This document shows, one piece after another, positions 37,290 to 49,960 of a DNA stretch of 64,000 nt. The notes below the pieces were generated by a model, which saw only the letters and a program-made list of their open reading frames with translations, was not told the DNA's origin and made no database searches. This DNA is from Tamarix chinensis (Eukaryota > Streptophyta > Magnoliopsida > Caryophyllales > Tamaricaceae), in NCBI GenBank assembly GCA_030549775.1, contig CM060174.1, forward strand, positions 92,458,132 to 92,522,131, read 5' to 3'. The translations under genes and the position numbers were made by a program. Numbering within the stretch: position 1 is the stretch's first letter; each line of letters starts with the position of its first letter.

Positions 37290-37640
37290 ATTATTGGATT
37301 GATTTGGTAGCTTCCTTTATACCCTACATCAAGATTTGGAATTGATTTGGATTATTTTTTGGAGTTACCTTTGTGCCCTGCCTCAGTATTTGGAATTGAT
37401 TTGGATGTGTTGATTTTGTATTTGATGTAGTGACCTACCTCACTGCTTGAAATTGATTTGGATGTACTGAATTCAGTAGTTGCCTAAATGCCCTACCTTG
37501 GTATTTGGAATTGATTTTAAATTTGTTGATTCATTATTTGCCTCAGTTTTCTACTTTGGTATTTAGATTTGATTTGCAATTTGTTGATTTGGTAGCCATC
37601 ATAGTTCCCTACCTTGGTATATGGAATTAATTTGATTAGT
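37290..37640. repeat. Imperfect tandem repeat, unit about 60-70 bp, in LTR-6
   Basis: Five or so diverged units share TATTTGGAATTGATTTGGAT and a following GCCCTACCTYGGTATTTGG. The counterpart in opposite orientation lies in LTR-7. Position within the LTR corresponds to the CACTATTATAGCC cluster of the younger copies. Confidence 0.6.
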
Positions 37641-38298
37641 TAGATATGTCTATTGTGTACCTTGAGATGATGTGAAGTAATTCAGTATGTTTTACTATTG
37701 AACTTGATACTTCATGTTTTGTAAACTATCTCACAATTATTGTATGAGGGTATGGCATGTGCTTTGTGCATCGAGCATGATTTTCATATTTTTGTGTGAT
37801 TATCTGCAAAGTGTGTATGTTGCCTCTTGTAATGTATTGTGATTTACTCGGTATGAGGAATTTATAATGATACTACTTTTTCAAATGACTAAGTGATGGG
37901 CATGGATTGTTTCAAGACATATATTAGAGGAAATGAGCCCTGGGGAAGAGGTCCCATTCTCCGAATGAACTTACGGGTTTAAGAGTTAGAGCAAATTGGT
38001 GTTGTACCTTTGAGTACTAGTTTTTGTTGTAATTAGTTTTCTTTTGTACTCTTATGTACTTTTGTTGTGTTCTAATTACCTTTTTTGTACAAAGAGTACC
38101 ATCTATAACTTTATCTATGTATTGTACTCTATTTCCGCTACTTGCTTTGGAATATGACGTGTTTTTAGCCTTGACACGTATTATAAGGATGGTAGATGAT
38201 GTAAGAATTATATTAAGTGTGGTGGTAACACCTTTTACTTTCGTAATTAATGCTTCTACAAAACTAAAAGTTTAAGTAGTAAATTCGGGGGCATTACA

Positions 38299-39276
38299 AG
38301 TCAAGTCCAAATAGTATATGGAAGGAACTACCAAACCAATATACCAAAATCAAATATCTCATGAAGGTAACAAAAAAACAATTATACTAAATCTTATCCA
38401 AGTAATTCATCATACTAGAATTACTTCCATTTTGATTTACTTGAGGACATACAAGGATAACCCAGAGATGTATAAAGTACACTTATTATACGGACTCATG
38501 GAGGCAACATAGTATCCTACAACATTGCAACCTAACGATGTATAAAGTAAACCGACCATACTTGGGCACTAAAGCAACATAATGCCCTCTCATCTTGAAA
38601 CATCTAATTATTTAAGTATGCATACCCTCTAAGAAGTCCCAAGAACTAATTAGAGTAGATTAGAGCCTTTGTCAGAATGCTTTTTTATTTTAAGCTATAA
38701 CTTGTAATTTATTTCCATTATAAGTTGGGTTATATTAAGTTTGAGTCTTATTTTAAATTTATATTATATTTTTATATCATGATAAAAACTATATTATTGA
38801 TAACAAAAATAACAATAGCAACAAGGTACATATATGGTAATAGTAACAATATTATTATTATGATTATGATGATGATGATGATTATTATTATTATTATTAT
38901 TATAGCACATTAATTTTTTAATCCTAATTATATCATATTAGAATATACAAGATGTGATAATGATCTTATAGGATGTTCTCTAATCTAAATGATGCTTATT
39001 GCTTCAAATTGGGTTGATAATTATTTTATTGCTATTAAAAGAATAAAATCATGGTGAAGGTGTATTAATTCATCTCATCCTATCGATGCTTAATTGAGTA
39101 TAGGGCACCCATGTATTATAAGCGGACTTTCTTCGTTGAATGTATTGCTCCATTAGTCTTCTTTAGAATACTGTTGATATAAGTGCAAGCTACTCTTAAT
39201 GCATAAGTATTCTTAAAGCCTTTTGTTTTCATCATGTATCTAGAACTTATAAGAATAGTAAAGTAGTAATAATAAC
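38299..39276. other. AT-rich spacer with ATG/ATT microsatellite
   Basis: No gene is seen. A run of ATG then ATT trinucleotides lies at about 38858-38903. Part of 38300-38700 resembles the repeat-cluster region of the LTR family (ACATAATGCCCTC, ACTAAAGCAACATA), so it may be a further decayed LTR fragment. Confidence 0.45.
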
Positions 39277-41907
39277 CGTAACACCCTAAAATTTCGTAAG
39301 CCTTATTTTCAAGCGTATAGTCTTTTATCCAAAAACCTTACCCTTAAATATTAACTTAATTATTTTTGTTAACCTTTGATCCATCAATCTAGATAAATTC
39401 TTAAATAAATTGATCCTAAGTATTTCATATTTTTTTCTTTTCATTTAAATCTACCCTAAACCAATAAGTTTTCCCAGTTTATTTTTCTAATTGGGTACCC
39501 TAAACCCAAATAAATTAATTTTACCCTAATTCTAAATCTATTTAAATTCTAACCCTAAATTTTATTTTCTTTTTTCCTTTTTCTTGCTTTTTTTCTTTCC
39601 CTAATTTTTTTATTGTTCTCTCTCCTTTTTCACTTTCCTTTTTCTTTCTTTTCCCTTTCCCTTTATTTTATTTTCTTGTTCTCTCTCCCTTTTTCCCTTT
39701 TCTTTTTCATTCTCTTTTTCTTTTCTCCTCCTCAGCCTGATAAGCAAGCCCATCTCTTTATTTTTTTTCTTTTATTTTCTTCTACTTCTCCCTCGACCAT
39801 CCTATGCACCAAACACACCCCCATGCACACCTGTACCCCCTTATCCCTTCTAACCAAACCAACCTCTTTATGTTCCCTTGCACGGATTTCCCTTTCCTTA
39901 CCCAACCCCCTATATGCTTCTGCCCTACCTGCACCCTGCCAACCTACATCTCCCTAACCACACCTCTACACCGTCCCAACTTACATACCGAGCCCCTACC
40001 ATAACCTTCTCCCCCTGCACTCCTACCTCGTCCATGTTCGCATTGCCCCATCTTTACCATGTTATTCCAACCGATCAAGCCATTCCTAGCAGACCTTTCC
40101 CCAACCGCCTATACACATACAAACATCCTCCTCCTCCTCCTATCTCTCTCTCTCTCCATTAGTTTGACCCTCATCCTTCTAGTGCCTCTCCATTTTTTAT
40201 TGGTTCTTACCCAATAAAACCACCTCAACCACCAAATATAGTGCACAACCACACCACTCCTCCCTACACAGTTAAGACTGCAGCCTACACACCACCAACC
40301 CCACGTCGACTCCCCCCTCAGCCTAGTTGTGCCTTACCTCCTCACGTAGGCATCATCTCCTCCCATCCATGTTTCTTTATGTCAAGCCAACAACCACCAC
40401 CACCACCACTAAAGCACACCACCACTTCCTTCCTCCCTACACCTTCACTCACCATTTTTGCCTCTTTCCCACCCTCATCAAGATACCCTCACCAACACTC
40501 CATCCCTATTGTATCCTTCCTTCGTCCCTGCTCCAACCACCATCGACCCACCTCTATCGTCTCCATACAACACCCACAATCATGTTTTTCACACCAACAC
40601 CATCACCACCACCGAATCTCCACCTAGCCATCAACCTGGGTCGTTGCCTCCAGCACTATCTGCCTCCCCATTTGGCCATCAACTCCACCTAGCAAACCAA
40701 CCCCCCACCAAAGCCTTTATCCATTTCCCAACTCACTTTGCATAAGCAACGTAAGGTTTCTCTAATTTTTACCCCTTTTTTTTAACATTAGGGGCATTTG
40801 GAAAATTTATATTTAATAAACATTTTAATAAAAATATATTATTTTATTGGTTAAATATTAATAAGGTTAATATGATATTATTTTTAGATACAAAATTTTG
40901 ATTGGCAAAGTCTAATAAGTTATAGTATGCTAGTTATTATTTGTATTTTTTGTTGAAAATCGGGTAATCCCTATACTCTACTAAAATATGAGATATCACA
41001 TGATAATACATTAGATTATTTGAGGTATAAATTTTATTAACCATGCTCATCACGCTGAAATTATTTGCTTGATAATGCTAGTAGAAAATTTGGTAAAAAG
41101 AAGCATGTAAATTTGTATAAATTAATGTGCCTAAAAATATGTTAAAATGGGTTTAATGCTAAAAAATTATATATGTCATGTATGTCTAATATAATAGATT
41201 GAACATGCTTAAGTGCATTTTTTACATACTTATTACCATTTGTGCCATAGGGGCAATTTGGTCATTTAAGCATATCGTAATATTTATTTCAGTGAAAAAG
41301 CCTAATATGTATTAATTATTTTTAAGTATGGAGGTATGTGACTTAATGTCTAATATGATTATCATATTTTAACCATCACATGAATATTTCAATATGTTAT
41401 ACCATATCCCGCTTTGATGCCTTTTATGTGTCCCATAATGGCTTTTTATATTAGTTTTGTATAATGAGTTACTTAATACCATTTTATTGAAGGGTTAATT
41501 TTCATGGGCCATTGTTTATTCAATAGGCTTGCAAGTTAGTTTGTGAGATGAGTTGAAGACTAGTAATTTGGTTAAGAGTTATGACTATTTGGTGTTCTAC
41601 CTAGTATCTATTGATTCAGATGTTATTGTACTCTTATGCCCTTTTATAATTTCTTTTCACTGAATTTTGTAACCACTGATGATTGGTTTTATTTGGAATG
41701 ATATTTTTATTTTCTTTATTCTGATCCTTAAAATTATATTATTGATTTAATTAGAGTAGCATTTTAGCCTTAGCATTTGGTATGAGAAATGGTGGAGGAA
41801 ACCAGACGCATACCAAGTGTGGTGGTAACATCCTACATTACTACTTTAGCATCCACAATTAAATCTTTAAATGAAAAATTTTCCATCCTAAAAATGGGGG
41901 TATTACA
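39277..41907 (+). mobile_element. Solo LTR (LTR-8), about 2.6 kb
   Basis: It starts CGTAACACCCTAAAATTTCG, with the expected TG mutated to CG, and ends AAAATGGGGGTATTACA. Flanks ATAAC (39272-39276) and ATGAC (41908-41912) form a 5-bp duplication with one transition. A long pyrimidine tract (39570-39790) and a C-rich block (39800-40745) follow the U3 end, mirroring the purine and G-rich blocks of LTR-2. The proline/threonine-rich frames there (39613-40745) are compositional. The closing block CACTTGGTA-like...GTGGTGGTAACA matches the family's U5 end. Confidence 0.65.
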
Positions 41908-42914
41908 ATGACTTATTGAAAATTTCATTTAACTTCAAATCACATTACATTAGCAAATATAAGTTGATGAGAAGATGCCCTTAGACTTTTTCCTATGTTT
42001 TGTCTCTTTTGGAAGTAGAATTGCGAACATGAGCTGTCAATATGTAGAAAGCCTACTACTTCAGATCATCTAAGTATGTTTATTAAACTATGTATATGCT
42101 CTTATCTTTTACTCTTAAATGGAAGAAGCTAATATTATAATATAGTATTATACAAACTGTGATTTTATTGAAAATCTTTGGTCAAGTGTTTTTTTTTTCA
42201 GTTTATAATTTTTCAGTTTTTTCTAATTTCAAATAAGCATCGGATCAACCCTTGTCTATTTTGTTTTTATAATTTATCATATCATATTAAGTATCAATCA
42301 AATGTTGGGTTGGGGCACATAGGTTTGGAATTCATAATTTCAAATAAATTTTTAGGCAAATTGGTTTGTTTTTGTTGGTTATCTTGGGTCAAGTTAATTT
42401 TTTTTTTGTTGTTGTACATATCTAGAAAAGTTAATATAATTTGAACAACACGAACCAACACTAGATTTTGATTAAAAAATATAAATATATTTAGTTTTTA
42501 CCCAAAACCTGGAACATCTCTAAAGCTAACTTGAAGTTAGTTTACTTGATGATAATACATATCTGAACTATTTGATGGGTCTGACCTAAACCAGAAAGAA
42601 ACCCAAAGATTAACTCGAGCTAAAGTCAAACTCAATCTACAGAGGCAACATATTCAATTCATATCAAGTTGCTACATAAACCTCAGCTAACTATCTTACT
42701 AACAAAATTTTATGTAAAAGAATATAATACTTAACTCATACAACAACAAATAAAACTAAAATAGTAAGACTATGTTATCCTCATTTTATTTTGAAATTAG
42801 ATACGCAACAATCATATCAAGATTATATAATAATAATTGTTTTTATAATAATAATAATAAATAGTATAAATATGGTTAATATAAATATAAACATAAATAC
42901 AAATATTATAATTG

Positions 42915-42953
<39 letters not shown>

Positions 42954-45900
42954 CAATAATATTAATACTTCTAATAATAACAAAAGCAATATTATATTTA
43001 TAAATAAAATAATAATAATAATAATTAAAGTATTAAGATAATTATAATTATTATAATAATCATAACAATAATTTTATTTATAATAAAGGCCTTTTGGTAT
43101 TGTTGTCGTTATTTGTTATTACTAATATTATTACAATTATTATGATAATTATTAGCATAATAATCATAGCAATTTTGATAAATACTAGAAGTTAACTAAT
43201 TTTTTTATAATAAATGATTAAAATCAATATCAATATGAGTTTAGAATTGATTTCACTTGACCTAAACTGGATCATATACAAATTGTGTAGACCTGAATTG
43301 AGAATAACAAGGTAAAATTTTATGGATGGGATCGTAACACAACAGTTTGAAATTCATCCTCCTAGAATCCAAACCTAAACTAAATTATCACAACCCAAAA
43401 TGAATTCAACTTAAGCAAACCCGACCCAACCAGTCTAATTGTATAACATATATGATTTCAACTCCATAAAAAATGATCCAATCCAAATCCGACTTGTATT
43501 ATCCGCTAGCCATGAGGACACTTAATTTGGTTTTAATTAATAAAATGACATTCTTTCAATATTCTTCTAGATGATCAATGGTATGCTAGTTTAATTATTC
43601 AAAGAGAATACTGGTATAAAATAATTAGACAGATGTGTTCGAGCTCCGACAGACACTCATATTTATCCGTTGAGTTTTCCAAACTTTCATTATTATAATA
43701 TATCATCCCAAGAATATTGTGAACCTTATCTCATGCAATTCCACGACTCCACGTATTCGGGTCTAGCAATATCTCAAGTTTCGTTTTCGACTCACTTCAG
43801 CTTCATCGCTCTTTCAATTTTTCCAACTTTTGCTACGTTATTCAAATATCATATTTTCCACTGCGGTATAGGCTGTTTATTGAAGGGTTTTCTCTGCCAC
43901 ATTATAAGTCACTATATTCAGCTTTGTCATATATTAGTCAATAAACATTATCTACAAAATGGTTTAGTTTCATTTGAATAATGTTTCTACAACTCCAATA
44001 AATATTTCGGATATACATTAGTTATTTTTGGGGATAATGTATATTTTCTAGCTTAGATTATTATTATTTTTATATCTGTTCATTAATTTTGAAACAAATT
44101 TTCTAACTGAGATATATATATATATATATATATATATGGATTAAAAAATGATTATTGTTGTATTAATACACACACACACACACATAAACTGATTCTGTTT
44201 TGGATAATGCTTTTAGGTTTAATATTTTTTAACTTGTATGGATAATATAATTTAAATCAAATAATATGTTCAGCAGAAAATATTTGAAGGATAAAGAATA
44301 TTTCAAAATAGTTTTTTATATATTAATTCTAAGAAAATAGTCATTGAAAGTGACAAATTGTGCAATAAATAATCGTAGGATGTATATGGAAATATGAAAA
44401 TATTTTGAAAATTTAACGCATCAATCTTAGAAGCAACAAATTAGGTTTATATAATATTTATTTGCATTGAATAGCAAGTTTCTATATTTTTAAATATATT
44501 TGGTAATTAAAAATACATTTTTTCTTTCCTCATATTCAAATGATTCCAAAAAACTAACATAATGAAATTTAATTAAAACGCAAGCAACCGAAAAAACCCA
44601 CAAAACCGCACTACCATCAGCAGTCGAAAACTGCCTCGAGTTGCCTTGCCCATCTCTCTCGTCTGACCATCCAATAACTTCTTTAGACACGGTATCAACA
44701 TTCTCAGGCATTGACTCCATAAGTAAGAGTGTCATATCTCATTATACAACGTGAAAGTCTTGTCCGTTCTCGCCGCCGACCCGTATAGTAGTTTACCTAT
44801 AGCTGGATTATTACTGTTCTTATTATTATTGTAATTAGTATTAGTATAGTTTATATTATTACTGTTGCTATGTACTATAACTAATACTACTATTTTTTTT
44901 CGCTAATACTATTATTGTTATTACTATTATATTTGCTATTACAAGTATTTTTATTATTATTACAACAACCAATATTATTATTAGAAATATATTATTGTCG
45001 TCTTGGTAGCCGTTAATTTTTTTGTTATTACATTACTATTAGTTTATTACTAGTAATATATTAGTATTATTAATATCGTTGTTGTTGGTGTTGTCCTTGT
45101 TATTCTCACTGTTATTATTGTTGTTACTATTCATGCTTGTTGTTACTATTATCATCATTGTTTTTTATCTTAAAAGTATATGAACATGATCTTTATTTTC
45201 AAATAGAATATCAATTTTATTATACAAATAAATTCATTATTTCAGTTTCACATGGATAACTATTTTAATTTTCTCCATTGAAAATTATAGAGGAAAAATG
45301 AAAAATAGTATAAAAAAAAGTAAATTTGTACAAAAGAAATTTGAAATAACTTGATTACCTGATACAATATTAACATATAAATATATATTAATGACAAAAA
45401 AAATGAACATAAATCAATCTAAATCCAAACAAACTCTACAAAAAAGAGTATAAAATAACTTGAAATAGCATAATTTAAGATAGCGTGACTTTATAATCTT
45501 CTAAAATGATAAAAATTAATCTTAATTCAAACCCAAATTGAACACAAAATTAATGACTTGAACTAGAATCAAACTTGAAAGAAAAGGGAGAATTACCTGA
45601 ACTTATTCAAATCTAAAATGATTCAATCTTAATCAGACAATAGTTTGTTAAATAATTTGAAATGAGCCAAACTCGAGAGAATCAAAAGCTAACCTAAATT
45701 CAACTAAGAAAAATAAATAACTTAAGTCGACTTAAATTCGAAATGACTCTATTTCAGATCAAATTGATTAAATAGTAATTCAATTTATCTTATTGTCATT
45801 CTTAATCCGATAATAAAGAGGAAGAAAAAAAATGCATATCGATATGGTAAAGATTTTAGTAACTATTAATCATAATTTTGGGTATTCCTCAAAAAAATTG

Positions 45901-46110
45901 TTTTTTGGTATTTGACTAAATTATGTTTAGCCTTATTCTTTGGTATGCTTCAATATTTTATTGAGAATAAAAAACTATTATTCTGACATAATTTTGGGAT
46001 TCCTTATTGGCGTGTTGATAATCGGTTGGTGCTGCAATGATTATTGTGCACGATTATTGTACTAATTATTTTACGTACTTACATCCCCGTCCCCAGTCCC
46101 CCCCTCCCAA
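41908..46110. other. AT-rich DNA upstream of the GLOX gene
   Basis: No confident gene. It holds an AT run (about 42918-42948), AT and CA runs (about 44110-44140, 44167-44185) and a trinucleotide-rich stretch (about 44800-45165). A minus-strand open frame at 44490-44735 has ordinary amino-acid composition in its first 50 residues but no family I recognise. The + frame 43670-43981 is likewise unassigned. Confidence 0.5.
44800..45165. repeat. ATT/GTT trinucleotide-rich stretch
   Basis: Imperfect TTATTATTG, TACTATTAG and GTTGTTGTT units fill this region, which lies about 1 kb upstream of the GLOX promoter. It resembles on the opposite strand the AAT fields of the LTRs, but no LTR termini are visible around it. 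Confidence 0.6.
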
Positions 46111-46115
46111 AATCC

Positions 46116-46134
46116 CACGTACGTGTATTTAAAG
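46116..46134 (+). promoter_or_regulatory. GLOX core promoter: CACGTACGTG plus TATTTAAAG
   Basis: A perfect palindrome CACGTACGTG (46116-46125), holding two ACGT cores, directly abuts the TATA-like TATTTAAAG (46126-46134). The start codon chosen lies 132 bases further on, leaving a leader of about 100 bases. ACGT cores are bound by plant bZIP and bHLH factors, so light, abscisic-acid or stress control is possible but only inferred. Confidence 0.6.
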
Positions 46135-46265
46135 AGTTTGGGAACACCCTTAAACTCCATCCCACCTCCGCCATAATTAATACCACATACTACAAACAAA
46201 GGAGCAAATCATCATTCAACCAAATCAAATATAAGTCTCTTGATCGACAACATTACTTCAGGACA

Positions 46266-47912
46266 ATGTCACCAACACATCCCATTGTCCTTTTCCTCGT
46301 CCCCTTGCTCTTCCTCGCCTATACTCCCTTCCCTGCCGCTGGCCAAGGCGGACAGTGGAAACTCCTACAGAAGAGCATAGGCGTCTCAGCAATGCACATG
46401 CAGCTCCTACACAATGATCGCGTTGTCATCCTAGACCGTACTGAGTTCGGCCCCTCTAACCTCTCCTTCCCAAATGCAAATTGTCCCCTGGACAAGGCCA
46501 CCGACTGCAGTGCACACTCTGCTGAATACAGTGTCCTTGATAACTCCTATCGTCCCCTCACGGTCCTTACAAACACCTGGTGTTCCTCCGGCGGCGCCTT
46601 TCCAAATGGTCAGTTGGTCCAGACCGGGGGATTTAACACCGGCGACAGGATGGTTAGGGTGTTCGAACCTTGTGACGACGGAACATGCGACTGGCGGGAG
46701 ATGGGTTCCCAGTTATTGCGCCGCCGGTGGTACGCCAGCAACCATATTCTGCCAGATGGCAAGATGATAATTATAGGAGGAACGCGCCAGTTTAATTATG
46801 AGTTCTATCCTAAGAGCGATGGTTTTGCTAAAACTCTTCACAACTTACCGTTTCTAGCAGAAACCACTGACTCTGGAGTAGAAAATAATCTCTATCCTTT
46901 TGTCTTCCTCAATGTGGATGGCAATCTATTCATCTTTGCGAATAATCGCGCTATCCTGTTCGATTATTCCAAAGATACAGTTGTCAAATCATATCCGATG
47001 ATTCCAGGAGGGGATCCGAGGAACTACCCAAGTACCGGATCAGCAGTATTGCTACCGCTTAAGAATCTGGATGGCAATGGAGTGATTGAGGCTCAAGTTT
47101 TGGTTTGTGGAGGAGCTCCAAAAGGGTCATTCGAGAAGGTACAAAAGAAAGAGTTTGTTGGAGCCCTCAAAACTTGTGCTCGTATTAGTATAAATGATCC
47201 AAACCCACAATGGGTTATGGAGACCATGCCATTGGCCAGAGTCATGGGTGATATGGTGTTACTACCAGATGGGAATGTATTGATTATCAATGGAGCTGGA
47301 TCAGGTGCTGCTGGTTGGGAAAGCGGGCGTGATCCGGTTCTGAGCCCCGTGATCTATAAACCGGATGCCTCGTTGGGTTCAAGGTTCGAGGTTCTAAATC
47401 CAACAACTATACCACGGATGTACCATTCCACGGCCATCCTGGTAAGAGACGGCAGCGTACTAGTTGGGGGTAGCAATCCTCATCGGACAGATAGTTTCAC
47501 AAATGTCATGTTCCCAACTGAATACAGCCTAGAGGCTTTCTCACCCGCTTATTTGGAACGGAGTGTCTCTCGTCTTCGTCCTCGGATATTCTTCCCACTT
47601 TCCAATCAGATGAAAATCAACTATGGTGAGTCCATCGTTGTTGGATGCTCTATAAATGGAAAGGTCGTAAATGGTAGCGAAATCAAGGTCACAATGGTCG
47701 CGCCCTCGTTCAACACACATTCATTCTCTCAAAACCAAAGGTTGCTACAACTCGTTGTGGAGGAGCCAAATGTTGTACGCATGCCTTCATCCATGTACCA
47801 GATTGAAGTCAAAGCACCTAGTACTGCCAACCTAGCTCCGCCTGGATATTATATGCTCTTCGTTGTCTATAAAGGTATCCCTAGCGAAGGAATCTGGGTG
47901 CAAGTTGAATAA
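46266..47912 (+). CDS. GLOX: Glyoxal oxidase / galactose oxidase-like copper radical oxidase (aldehyde oxidase GLOX-like)
   Basis: A complete intronless gene of 548 residues. Residues 1-26 form a signal peptide (hydrophobic core LFLVPLLFLAY, cleavage likely after AAG), so the enzyme is secreted to the wall or apoplast. The Glyoxal_oxid_N kelch-like propeller covers about 45-290 and the C-terminal DUF1929 Ig-like domain about 440-546. Radical-copper residues are present: Cys106 (TWCSSGG) and Tyr156 (RRWYAS) for the thioether cofactor, and copper ligands Tyr386-His387 (RMYHSTA) and His485 (NTHSFSQNQR). Family members oxidise aldehydes or alcohols with O2 to give H2O2; the substrate here is unknown. 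Possible N-glycosylation sites are Asn65 and Asn469. Start: an in-frame ATG at 46044 precedes the TATA box, while 46266 has A at -3 and begins the signal peptide. Length and lack of introns are usual for the family. No lesion is visible. Confidence 0.95.
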   Translation: MSPTHPIVLFLVPLLFLAYTPFPAAGQGGQWKLLQKSIGVSAMHMQLLHNDRVVILDRTEFGPSNLSFPNANCPLDKATDCSAHSAEYSVLDNSYRPLTVLTNTWCSSGGAFPNGQLVQTGGFNTGDRMVRVFEPCDDGTCDWREMGSQLLRRRWYASNHILPDGKMIIIGGTRQFNYEFYPKSDGFAKTLHNLPFLAETTDSGVENNLYPFVFLNVDGNLFIFANNRAILFDYSKDTVVKSYPMIPGGDPRNYPSTGSAVLLPLKNLDGNGVIEAQVLVCGGAPKGSFEKVQKKEFVGALKTCARISINDPNPQWVMETMPLARVMGDMVLLPDGNVLIINGAGSGAAGWESGRDPVLSPVIYKPDASLGSRFEVLNPTTIPRMYHSTAILVRDGSVLVGGSNPHRTDSFTNVMFPTEYSLEAFSPAYLERSVSRLRPRIFFPLSNQMKINYGESIVVGCSINGKVVNGSEIKVTMVAPSFNTHSFSQNQRLLQLVVEEPNVVRMPSSMYQIEVKAPSTANLAPPGYYMLFVVYKGIPSEGIWVQVE

Positions 47913-47940
47913 CTATTTATTTCCATACACCATATTAGTA

Positions 47941-47946
47941 AATAAA
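47941..47946 (+). terminator. Polyadenylation signal of GLOX
   Basis: AATAAA lies 29 bases after the stop codon. Further AATAAATAAA at about 48012-48021 offers an alternative. Plant poly(A) signals are loose, so the exact cleavage site cannot be given. Confidence 0.5.
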
Positions 47947-49499
47947 AATTATTGGTCGGAGTCCTGTAAATTGCTTCAGTATTTTCTATTTTATGTTGGA
48001 ATTCTAAGAAGAATAAATAAAGCAGCATAATTGTGCTATTAGTTATTAGGTGCTCCTTTTAACTTTTTCTTCTTTTTCAAAGTTCGTGAATATATATATT
48101 CATAACACCATCATTTCTTCTCAACTTAAATATCTCATTTAAAAAAATTTATATAATACAGAAGCAAACTCAAAATAAGAGGCTGAAACTACTATATCAA
48201 ATTTAGCAAGAGGTATGTACAACACCTTACCTATGCTAGATATAAGGTTGGGTATAAAATCAACAAGAAGGTTAAACCTTACAAACCATTTTATAAACAT
48301 GCTTGTTCAAAAGGAGTTACAACCACAAGAAAGTCTTAGAAGATGATGATGGAGTTTAAGTATAAGGGGAGAGGATCCACCAAAACTAATTCGGCATAAG
48401 CAACCAAAACAAGAATACCAATTAATCATCACACTCATGTCTGACCTGGGCTGCTTTAGAGGGGACCCTATAACCACTCTTGCAAGGTATACACGACCCA
48501 ACGAAGAGGCGGGCGTTCATAGAATGAACATGTCAATATGAATGCACACTGAGTAAAATCTAATTATCACACATAAACATGATTCATATTTAAGCATGGC
48601 ATAACAAACATCTTCCATAAATAACATGAGTTCATGTGTAAACCTTCTGCAACATGATAAAGACATATTATGCACCAAACCATCATCATAGATAATCATG
48701 CTCTCATAATGCAACCAAAAAACCTCATGTGTAATCACTTTAATATATGCACCAACATATAATAACAAGGGTAGAGTGCATAATGCCCCTACCAACACAA
48801 TAATAATTGTAGTACACAGTGGTAACTATATGGGTAGTGCACATAATGTGGTTACCAAACCAATCGCAATAAAAAGAATAGTTCACATAAAGTAACTACC
48901 AACCCACAATTCTACAATCAAGGGTAGTGTACATAGGACAACTACCAACATAATAAAAATGGTCGTACACAACAGTAACTATCGACTCTCCATCACATGT
49001 TCATCTCATAAATATTATTGTAACCATATAAATCTCATACTTTATCAAAGTGGACTAGCTACCACTAACTAATCTAATATAGGTAATTAGCAAAACCATA
49101 AACAACAATATAGGAGGACTAAAATTAGTAGCTTAACCTGACATAGATAGCTAGCACATCTCAACAAACATTAGTGGACTAAAACCACCATCTAACCCAA
49201 TATAGATAGCCAATACATCTAAAGAAACATAGGTGGACTAAAACCATCACTTGACCTAATATATATCGCCGACACAACAAGTAAACCAATCAACACATTC
49301 AAATTAACATTCTTTATTACTCGAGAGGGTTCCAAGCCTTGTAACCCAAAGATACCAAGATGTATTAGTTATATTAGTGTAACCTAGAGATGCTAAGATA
49401 CATTATCTATAAAGCCACATAATACCAATACCGTTTATCCATGTTACCCGAGAATACTAAGATACATGTGTCATACTAGTGCACAAAGGCAACAAATAC

Positions 49500-49960
49500 T
49501 GTATAATACCCCAAAATCTTAATTTAGAAATTTATAATAAAATAAGGGTTAATATGTGAGATCAATTAAATATAACATTTTTAATAAAATAATGGGAGTA
49601 ATTAAGATAAAAAAAAGAGGAAAATAATAGAGGATTAAATTAAGGAAGAATAGGGTCATTTGTTAACTAAAATGGAATTTAAGAAGATTTAACCAAAATT
49701 TATAAATTAATATAAAAAAATTTATCATTTATTTTTACTAATTTTATTATTTTCAAAAATTAAAAAAAAACACACAAAAAAATACTAAATATCCCAACCA
49801 CTACATTTTCCTTTTTTCTTTTTTTTCCCTTTTTCCCTTTTTCCCTATTTTCTTCCTTTTTTTCTTTTTTCTTTATTCCTTTTCTTCTTTTTCTTTTCCT
49901 TCTTCCCTCCTCCCGCCGATTTGGGCCTTGCCTATGCAGCCCAATCCTTTATTATAATTA
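49500..49960 (+). mobile_element. Inverted U3 fragment inside LTR-9
   Basis: It starts TGTATAATACCCCAAAATC and runs through AGGAAAATAATA-type sequence into a pyrimidine tract and CCGATTTGGGCC. This follows the complement of LTR-2's U3 end step by step. It faces opposite to the surrounding LTR and ends where the ACC-rich array begins. A comparable inverted piece lies at 28284-28850. Confidence 0.6.

Larger units (their letters stand above)
31600..38298 (+). mobile_element. Diverged LTR (LTR-6) with another LTR nested in it
   Basis: The right end TAGTAAATTCGGGGGCATTACA is the family's U5 terminus in the opposite orientation to LTR-2. The left, U3 end is diffuse near 31600, where sequence resembles the complement of LTR-7's U3. 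The GC-rich part at 31865-32183 continues after the nested LTR-7 at 35559. At about 37290-37640 it has a repeat of TTGGAATTGATTTGGAT with a CCTACCTTGGTATTTGG linker, the complement of LTR-7's repeat cluster. No gene is seen. Confidence 0.5.

Noticed and set aside
39613..40745. Overlapping Pro/Thr/His-rich frames in LTR-8
   Set aside because: They lie in the C-rich block that corresponds to the GC block of other LTR copies, with several frames open together, so composition explains them.
46044..46265. In-frame upstream ATG extending the GLOX protein by 74 residues
   Set aside because: It lies before the TATA box, would bury the signal peptide, and family members start with the secretory signal.
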